10,945 nt of DNA from an uncultured Deinococcales bacterium (GTDB lineage: Bacteria > Deinococcota > Deinococci > Deinococcales > Trueperaceae), in assembly GCA_937934635.1 (NCBI GenBank), contig CALGZD010000392.1:1-10945 (forward strand), in the 5' to 3' direction. The notes under the pieces were generated by a model that had not been told where the DNA came from, searched no databases, and worked only from the letters and a program-made list of their open reading frames with translations. Positions 6,729 through 10,945 of this stretch are shown in pieces (position 1 is the first letter of the stretch; the number at the start of each line of letters is the position of its first letter). The position numbers were made by a program, and so were the translations under genes.

Positions 6729-8717
6729 CTAATTAATCAGCCAATCAAAAAAATTAAAATTCTCTTTCTTTTCAGGAACATGCGTTGGTCCAAAAGACTT
6801 AGGATTTAAGAAAACCTTACTAGCAATGAAATTGCTATTTTCATAACTACCCTCAGCATCGATAGAGTCTCCAATACGTAGCTCATTCCAGATGTTTTCA
6901 ATTGAGACATTATCAAGCATTGGATGTTCTACTATCGTTTCCTCAGTTAGGAGCACTGCTAAATCTTGCCCCTTTAGCGTAAGATGCCTTTTGGCAACAT
7001 TGACAGCTTCAATTTCACCAAAAATAAATGGTGTTGTCTTCTTATCTTCAAATTCAATGTGTTTTGCAATGAAAACATCATTATCAAAATAGCCACTAAC
7101 TGTAATCTGATCTTTTGCTTCAAGTCTACGCAAAAATTCATCAGCAATTATGCTTTCTGAGCCATGCATTTCCTGAATCTCAACATTATCCAAAAGTTCA
7201 ATTTCAATAACACCTTGGCTTAGAGCAAATAGTGTAGAATTTTCAGCATCAAGTGAAAAGCTTGGTGCATCTTCAATATAATTATATAAACGCAACAACA
7301 CTCGCCCATTTTCAATCGAACTAACCGTTCCACTGAAACTCTGTTGCTCTATCTGTTTATTTCTTAGCAATAGACGGCTTGCATACAAGCTGTCTCCAAA
7401 CATCTGCCCTTCAACCTCAATCGTGTCATTGAGCGATAACAAATGCCAAAACTCCTCTGAGCTTAGTTCAGTTTCATCTTCTATCTCAGAAATTTCAGTT
7501 AATGCATTTAAAGAGACTTCAAGTTCTGTTGATGGTTCTACCCCAAACATCCATTCCAAAGTCAAATCTACAGTCTTATTGCCTTGGTGATAAGCATTCA
7601 CTACACCAAAAGCATAAACAGGCAACTGCTGTTTTTCCTTTAGATATAAGTTTTCCACCTCAAGTATGTGATTTTTCTGCTTACCTTCGACCACAATCAT
7701 CTGACCAGATTTGAGGATACTTTGACTTTGCTCTTCCCCATAGGAAAAAATCTGAGATTTCCTTGATAACTTCAATGAAACTTCAGCACTTTGAGAACGA
7801 GCCTTACCACTACTATTTAGCGTCCACATTTCTGTTGAAAGCACAAGGTCTGTTTTAGAACTATCACTAGCTTTAATAACACCTACGAGTGCATTTTGCT
7901 GTACTTGTTTATCAATAAGCCAAACCGTACTTACTTGCGTGCCATCTTCACTCTTTTTAGACTTAGTAAAAACTGTGTCATCTTCGCTAAGGGCACGCCA
8001 AAAAGCATTTTTTGTCAATTCCTGCTTAGCATAAGCATCAAAAAAGTTTGTTTGTTTATCTAAAATGAAGTCTTGATTTTTTGCAGTAGTAATCGTTTGT
8101 TTTCTTTTGTTAAACTTGACAACCTTGCCAAAGTCATAACTTTGATGCGTGGCTTCAGTTAATGAGAATCTATCAATACTGTGCTCGAGCATTTCGGCTA
8201 CATCTCGACTACGCAGTGCGTAAAAGCCCGAAAAGTTATCATAGAAGCCATCAAAATAGGCATGTTGACCTTCAACAAAGCCATTTAGTAAATCAGCTTG
8301 TGCTGTAACGATATACGTCTCAGCATCATAGATACTTTCGAGCTCGAGCCTTTCAACAGCACCAGTTTGCCCACCATCACTTCTATATAGACGCGTAACA
8401 ACACCATCAAGCCAATAATAACCATGTTCTTTATTTAAAGTTTGTGAATCACTTTCAACAGAAAGTAAACGTAAAGCAATATTACGTTCAAAGTCTTCTT
8501 GAACATGATCAGGATTTTGATTAATAGCAGCTACATCGATACTGGCTTTAACCTGAGCATCAGACGATACCGATTCTGGTTCTGAAGTTTGTATTGGTTT
8601 CGGAGAAATTAAACCACAGCCACTTAGCAGAGCTATTAAGGTTATAAACACAAACGCTAAAGGAACTGATTTTAGCTCCTGAAACCGGAATTTTAATTGT
8701 AGTTTCGCAAGAAACAT
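6729..8717 (-). CDS. Large lipoprotein with about six DUF5666-like repeats
   Basis: A 662-residue predicted lipoprotein. The signal peptide has Lys/Arg at residues 5-16, a hydrophobic core at 18-31 and the lipobox L31-S32-G33-C34; Gly at +2 suggests the outer membrane. The rest is about six beta-rich units of 75-100 residues starting near 98, 192, 273, 366, 458 and 563. Each opens with a pattern like F-G-x-V/I and closes with a Gly-Asp/Asn-x-I-x-V/A-x-G hairpin and a segment like F-I-A-x-x-I/V. This resembles DUF5666, a small barrel domain of unknown function found in exported bacterial proteins; single or few copies seem more usual, so this many is notable. The first units are more diverged than the last three. 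Only a weak purine-rich Shine-Dalgarno site (AGAAAG) precedes the ATG. Function is unknown; a structural or ligand-binding envelope role is possible. It stands alone, convergent with the dipeptidase. Confidence 0.8.
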   Translation of the reverse strand: MFLAKLQLKFRFQELKSVPLAFVFITLIALLSGCGLISPKPIQTSEPESVSSDAQVKASIDVAAINQNPDHVQEDFERNIALRLLSVESDSQTLNKEHGYYWLDGVVTRLYRSDGGQTGAVERLELESIYDAETYIVTAQADLLNGFVEGQHAYFDGFYDNFSGFYALRSRDVAEMLEHSIDRFSLTEATHQSYDFGKVVKFNKRKQTITTAKNQDFILDKQTNFFDAYAKQELTKNAFWRALSEDDTVFTKSKKSEDGTQVSTVWLIDKQVQQNALVGVIKASDSSKTDLVLSTEMWTLNSSGKARSQSAEVSLKLSRKSQIFSYGEEQSQSILKSGQMIVVEGKQKNHILEVENLYLKEKQQLPVYAFGVVNAYHQGNKTVDLTLEWMFGVEPSTELEVSLNALTEISEIEDETELSSEEFWHLLSLNDTIEVEGQMFGDSLYASRLLLRNKQIEQQSFSGTVSSIENGRVLLRLYNYIEDAPSFSLDAENSTLFALSQGVIEIELLDNVEIQEMHGSESIIADEFLRRLEAKDQITVSGYFDNDVFIAKHIEFEDKKTTPFIFGEIEAVNVAKRHLTLKGQDLAVLLTEETIVEHPMLDNVSIENIWNELRIGDSIDAEGSYENSNFIASKVFLNPKSFGPTHVPEKKENFNFFDWLIN

Positions 8718-8733
8718 ACTAGGTGCTTTCTAT

Positions 8734-8776
8734 GTACTTTCACAAAGTACTTTCACAAACTAGGTACTTTCACAAA
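8734..8776. repeat. Three perfect 13-bp repeats in the lipoprotein 5' leader
   Basis: GTACTTTCACAAA occurs at 8734-8746, 8747-8759 and 8764-8776. A degenerate fourth copy, ACTAGGTGCTTTC at 8718-8730, matches ACTAGGTACTTTC at 8759-8771. They lie directly upstream of the lipoprotein start, where the sense strand reads TTTGTGAAAGTAC, so they would be in its 5' leader or promoter. Confidence 0.9.
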
Positions 8777-8778
8777 AA

Positions 8779-8795
8779 ATCACAAAAACTGTGAT
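8779..8795. repeat. Short palindrome ATCACA-N5-TGTGAT
   Basis: ATCACA (8779-8784) and TGTGAT (8790-8795) form a perfect 6-bp inverted repeat around AAAAC, next to the 13-bp repeats and about 60 bp upstream of the lipoprotein start. It could be an operator for a dimeric regulator. The arm order is the reverse of a CRP site. Confidence 0.4.
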
Positions 8796-8816
8796 GAAAC
8801 TTACTGACTTCGATTA

Positions 8817-8844
8817 ATTACACTAAAATAATTGCACTAAAAAA
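8817..8844. repeat. 14-bp tandem repeat, two copies
   Basis: ATTACACTAAAA starts at 8817 and ATTGCACTAAAA at 8831, a period of 14 bp with one mismatch in this core. Confidence 0.7.
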
Positions 8845-8859
8845 CTTTAGACTTATATT
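8832..8859 (+). promoter_or_regulatory. Possible promoter toward the TPR gene
   Basis: TTGCAC (8832-8837) and TATATT (8854-8859) are spaced by 16 bp, a fair sigma-70 match pointing right. It would leave a leader of about 470 nt before the TPR gene. In sequence this AT-rich such matches occur by chance, so the call is weak. Confidence 0.25.
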
Positions 8860-8880
8860 TAAATTAGACTCACATTTAAA
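8847..8880. repeat. 17-bp tandem repeat, two copies
   Basis: TTAGACTTATATTTAAA (8847-8863) is followed directly by TTAGACTCACATTTAAA (8864-8880). They differ only by two T/C transitions. Confidence 0.9.
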
Positions 8881-9069
8881 ACAGTATTAAAACTGAAAAA
8901 TACAAAAAATAATGTAGCCATACTGTAGTCAACTACGACCTACAGGCTTAATGTTACCAAAATAAGCTATCAGGTCTAACACAAGTATCACATTTATGAG
9001 TGTTTATTTAAGAAAGTATGTGAACCGTAAAATATTCTCATGATTTTTATGAGACGTACAATTTCATAA

Positions 9070-9093
9070 AATCGACTACTTAATCGACTACTT
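9070..9093. repeat. Perfect 12-bp tandem repeat, two copies
   Basis: AATCGACTACTT occupies 9070-9081 and 9082-9093 with no difference. Confidence 0.9.
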
Positions 9094-9173
9094 ATAGACT
9101 CAAAAAGAGCTAAAAAATGACCCATTTTCTTCCATCGATGCCAAATTAAAATCAGCCCCCTGTGATCTTCTAG

Positions 9174-9191
9174 ATACTGAATATACTGAAT
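9174..9191. repeat. Perfect 9-bp tandem repeat, two copies
   Basis: ATACTGAAT occupies 9174-9182 and 9183-9191 with no difference. Confidence 0.8.
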
Positions 9192-9321
9192 AGCTACTAA
9201 ATCTTCCTACACAAAGCAAATACTAAACAGAAATGAATCACTACGTATATGCTAGTTCTCTCACATATATTTACCATCTGATTCCTAGACTGGTTTAACT
9301 ACTTATTGGCTGAACTAATTT

Positions 9322-9325
9322 GAGG
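9322..9325 (+). promoter_or_regulatory. Ribosome binding site fixing the TPR gene start
   Basis: GAGG lies 9 nt upstream of the ATG at 9335. The frame is open to a TTG at 9320, but that codon overlaps this site, so the ATG is the better start. Confidence 0.6.
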
Positions 9326-9334
9326 CTTCTTTTT

Positions 9335-10366
9335 ATGCATGCTGAACCACCCTCACAAAACCATTCTCATTATCACAAACATTACGTCACACATATATTT
9401 TGTTTACTGCTCAAAGCAGCAGCAGTATTCAGTCTAATTAATCTGTCAATTGCATTTGCAAACAATTTTTATGAACAACTTGAATATGAAGACTTAAAAC
9501 TAGCTGAGTCAGTCATCTCAAATAAAATTGAAAAAGAACCAGATAATTCAAATGCACGTTTGGACTTAGGGTTTATTCAATACTATCTTGGAAAAAGTGA
9601 AGATGCCCAGAGCACTTTTCTCGAACTAACAAATATCAATACACTAAAAGACAGTACAAACCTATACTACGGTTTAGCCCTCACTCAATATGACCTAGAT
9701 CAAGAACAAGAATCACTTAGAAACATCGTAAAAGCTTATACACTAGCTCCTGAAAACTATAAAATCTTAAAATTATATGCAGATATCAGTCATACCATGA
9801 ACTTGCATAAACCTATTTTAGGAGAATTAGACGATTCAAGCCCAAATGAAGACAAAGTCACAAAAGATGAGTCTACAGAAATCACCTTTCAAAATGCTCT
9901 TCAAGCGTACAAAGATAACAATATTGCTTTAGCTCGTGAACAACTAGAAGAACTTTTAGCAGATAATCCCAACGATACAGATACCCTCGTCTTACTAGCA
10001 TTCATCATGTACCGAGAGGGCAACAGTGAGGAAGCAGAAGGCATCTTTTCAGAACTAGTAAAGCTCGATAACTTTAAAGATAACAGTGATGTCTTATACG
10101 GCTTAGCTTTAGCCCAACGTAACCGAGGCAAAGAACACAAAGCACTCGAAAGCGTTCTAAGAGCAATCATTTCAGAATCGTCTCGTGAAGATCTTGTTGC
10201 ACTTTACAGAAGCCTCTCAATTCAATTATCAGTTGTCCCAATCGTGGTTACTGATGAAGTAGATTTAGTAACAACTAAAATTGAAGATACACCACCGATA
10301 AAACTAACACTCAATGATGTTATTGCTGATATCACGAGCCATGAAGATTTCAATAGCGGACAATAG
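9335..10366 (+). CDS. Exported TPR-repeat protein with internal duplication
   Basis: A 343-residue predicted periplasmic protein built of tetratricopeptide-like helix pairs, which usually serve as protein-binding scaffolds. A His-rich head (H10, H12, H14, H16, H20) precedes the signal peptide: hydrophobic residues about 21-41 end in AFA, with likely cleavage after A42. The mature part contains two homologous 95-residue blocks, 54-148 and 197-291, which align without a gap at roughly 30% identity. Both contain Y-G-L-A-L at the same offset and a G-x-S-E-x-A turn. A charged acidic linker (residues about 162-184) joins the blocks. The stop TAG falls inside a 10-bp tandem repeat. TPR blocks of this kind occur at the N-terminus of larger export proteins such as BcsC, so a truncated relative is possible, but no further coding sequence is seen downstream. 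Its function and partner are unknown. Confidence 0.78.
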   Translation: MHAEPPSQNHSHYHKHYVTHIFCLLLKAAAVFSLINLSIAFANNFYEQLEYEDLKLAESVISNKIEKEPDNSNARLDLGFIQYYLGKSEDAQSTFLELTNINTLKDSTNLYYGLALTQYDLDQEQESLRNIVKAYTLAPENYKILKLYADISHTMNLHKPILGELDDSSPNEDKVTKDESTEITFQNALQAYKDNNIALAREQLEELLADNPNDTDTLVLLAFIMYREGNSEEAEGIFSELVKLDNFKDNSDVLYGLALAQRNRGKEHKALESVLRAIISESSREDLVALYRSLSIQLSVVPIVVTDEVDLVTTKIEDTPPIKLTLNDVIADITSHEDFNSGQ

Positions 10367-10378
10367 CGGACAATAGCA
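10351..10378. repeat. 10-bp tandem repeat, 2.8 copies, spanning the TPR stop codon
   Basis: CAATAGCGGA occurs at 10351-10360 and 10361-10370, and CAATAGC begins a third copy at 10371. The unit is not a multiple of three, so each copy is read in a new frame. The TAG of the second copy ends the TPR protein. Confidence 0.9.
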
Positions 10379-10417
10379 AAAGCAACCCCACAGCTAATCT
10401 GCATAACCTCACTACTA

Positions 10418-10501
10418 ATACCAATTCCGCTAGTTACCTGAACTACTACTTAAAAACACCTTTAGACCTTACTTTACAGCGGATTTAAGCGGAATTGGTA
10501 T
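10418..10501. mobile_element. MITE-like element with perfect 14-bp terminal inverted repeats
   Basis: ATACCAATTCCGCT (10418-10431) and AGCGGAATTGGTAT (10488-10501) are exact inverted repeats bounding 84 bp. No coding sequence lies inside. If the outer TA dinucleotides are the duplicated target, the element is CC...GG with TA on both sides, as in IS630/Tc1-mariner-type elements. The right end also carries a subterminal repeat of AGCGGA 10 bp further in. No transposase is in the window, so it would have been moved by an element elsewhere. Confidence 0.75.
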
Positions 10502-10514
10502 CAAATGATCACAC

Positions 10515-10555
10515 TGGGTCAATAAATATATGGGCAATAAATATGGGCAATAATA
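10515..10555. repeat. Three degenerate 12-16 bp tandem repeats
   Basis: TGGGTCAATAAATATA (10515-10530), TGGGCAATAAATA (10531-10543) and TGGGCAATAATA (10544-10555) are three successive versions of one unit with small deletions. The last copy forms the left arm of the adjoining hairpin. Confidence 0.8.
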
Positions 10556-10576
10556 GCAAAACTATTATTGCCCATA
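10542..10576. repeat. Hairpin with perfect 15-bp stem and 5-nt loop
   Basis: TATGGGCAATAATAG (10542-10556) and CTATTATTGCCCATA (10562-10576) pair perfectly around CAAAA. It is the strongest stem-loop in the window. No T-run follows on either strand, so it is not a typical intrinsic terminator, though it could still stop or protect RNA. The right arm runs into another copy of ATACCAATT. Confidence 0.9.
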
Positions 10577-10641
10577 CCAATTACAACTCTTCATATTCTT
10601 AGGACACGTCCTATAAAATCATCATTCGATAAGATTTACAG

Positions 10642-10688
10642 TTCTGCTATAGACCGTTCTGCTATAGACCCGTTCTGCTATAGACCCG
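10642..10688. repeat. 15/16-bp tandem repeat, three copies
   Basis: TTCTGCTATAGACCCG is perfect at 10657-10672 and 10673-10688. The first copy at 10642-10656 lacks one C. Confidence 0.95.
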
Positions 10689-10739
10689 TTCCAAAAAGGA
10701 TGTTTAGACATATAGCAATTTAATAGTTAAGTGCTACAT

Positions 10740-10768
10740 ATTATACCGAAGTGAATCATAAATGTCAT
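10740..10768 (-). promoter_or_regulatory. Sigma-70-type promoter pointing left
   Basis: On the minus strand ATGACA (complement of 10763-10768) and a perfect TATAAT (complement of 10740-10745) are spaced by exactly 17 bp. This is the best full promoter match in the window. It would start near 10733 and transcribe through the 16-bp repeats, the hairpin and the MITE, antisense to the TPR gene. No coding gene follows it. Confidence 0.5.
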
Positions 10769-10945
10769 AATCGCAAATGTATCGAAACTTTGTAACTTGT
10801 GTGTCCTTCGGTTCTAATGACAACTTTTTCTGCTAATGGATTATGACTTTCTTCTTTCAGTTTAGTATTACCTTGTTATAGTTGCAGACTCATTAAGAGA
10901 AGAATCGCTTTCTCGCAACATGAAGACATGATTCATAATGTAGTA

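Larger units (their letters stand above)
8718..9334. other. Gene-free AT-rich region between divergent genes
   Basis: This 617-bp stretch has no credible gene on either strand; the longest peptides with ATG starts are about 15 residues. It separates the divergent lipoprotein and TPR genes and must hold their promoters. It contains five short tandem duplications, a 6-bp-stem inverted repeat at 9036-9054 (TCTCAT/ATGAGA), a CTGTAG/CTACAG pair at 8923-8945 and one plausible plus-strand promoter. It may be the remnant of a decayed gene, but no coding trace is left that I can recognise. Confidence 0.7.
10367..10945. other. Gene-free repeat-rich tail
   Basis: No credible gene is visible on either strand in these 579 bp. 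The first 320 bp hold a MITE-like element, a long hairpin and two tandem repeat clusters. The last 200 bp hold a minus-strand promoter and a 9-bp inverted pair (GTCATAATC at 10764-10772, GATTATGAC at 10839-10847). I see nothing else in them. Confidence 0.7.

Noticed and set aside
8734..8776. CRISPR array or plasmid iterons
   Set aside because: The 13-bp units abut or are 4 bp apart, with no spacers of equal length and no cas or rep gene nearby.
8779..8795. A CRP binding site
   Set aside because: CRP sites read TGTGA-N6-TCACA; here the arms are in the opposite order with a 5-base spacer, so it is only a palindrome.
8996..9043. A 15-residue basic peptide gene
   Set aside because: No ribosome binding site lies at a useful distance and the length is within chance expectation for this region.
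9901..10170. An 89-residue minus-strand reading frame rich in Ser and Leu
   Set aside because: It is antisense to the second TPR block; the composition is what an antisense shadow would give.
9335..10366. Broken cellulose-synthase outer membrane component (BcsC)
   Set aside because: The TPR blocks are only loosely similar, the protein has its own signal peptide and stop, and no barrel-coding remnant follows.

Overview
The window looks like a chromosomal stretch from an AT-rich Gram-negative bacterium, most likely a gammaproteobacterium. The signs are an FbpB-type ferric permease, an outer-membrane-type lipoprotein with a clear lipobox, Sec signal peptides and dense, mostly intact genes. I cannot fix the genus from sequence alone. 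There are no rRNA or tRNA genes, no CRISPR array and no transposase gene.

Layout. (1) 64-2750, plus strand: a two-gene unit with a two-domain iron(III) ABC permease and, 8 bp later, an enterochelin-esterase-like alpha/beta hydrolase. The pair suggests iron acquisition; the binding protein and ATPase are not in view. (2) 2780-2808: a hairpin between convergent genes. (3) 2840-4124, minus strand: an agmatinase-family ureohydrolase with all six metal ligands, followed by a small three-helix membrane protein of unknown function. (4) 4125-4174: a 50-bp divergent promoter region. (5) 4175-6694, plus strand: a B12-binding-type radical SAM protein whose stop codon abuts the start of an M19 dipeptidase. 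The radical SAM gene appears to have an almost leaderless mRNA. (6) 6699-6720: a hairpin between convergent genes. (7) 6729-8717, minus strand: a large lipoprotein made of about six DUF5666-like beta repeats. (8) 8718-9334: a 617-bp gene-free AT-rich region full of short tandem duplications. (9) 9335-10366, plus strand: an exported TPR protein with an ungapped 95-residue internal duplication. (10) 10367-10945: a gene-free tail with an 84-bp MITE-like element, a 15-bp-stem hairpin, more tandem repeats and a good minus-strand promoter.

The most striking signal is distributed rather than a single gene. From about 5.5 kb to the end there are ten separate places where a 9-17 bp unit is tandemly present two or three times, mostly between genes but also in frame inside two genes. 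This suggests a mutational process in this genome that makes short tandem duplications. The second lead is the tight pairing of an uncharacterised radical SAM enzyme with an M19 dipeptidase, which may be a small peptide- or amino-acid-modifying pathway.
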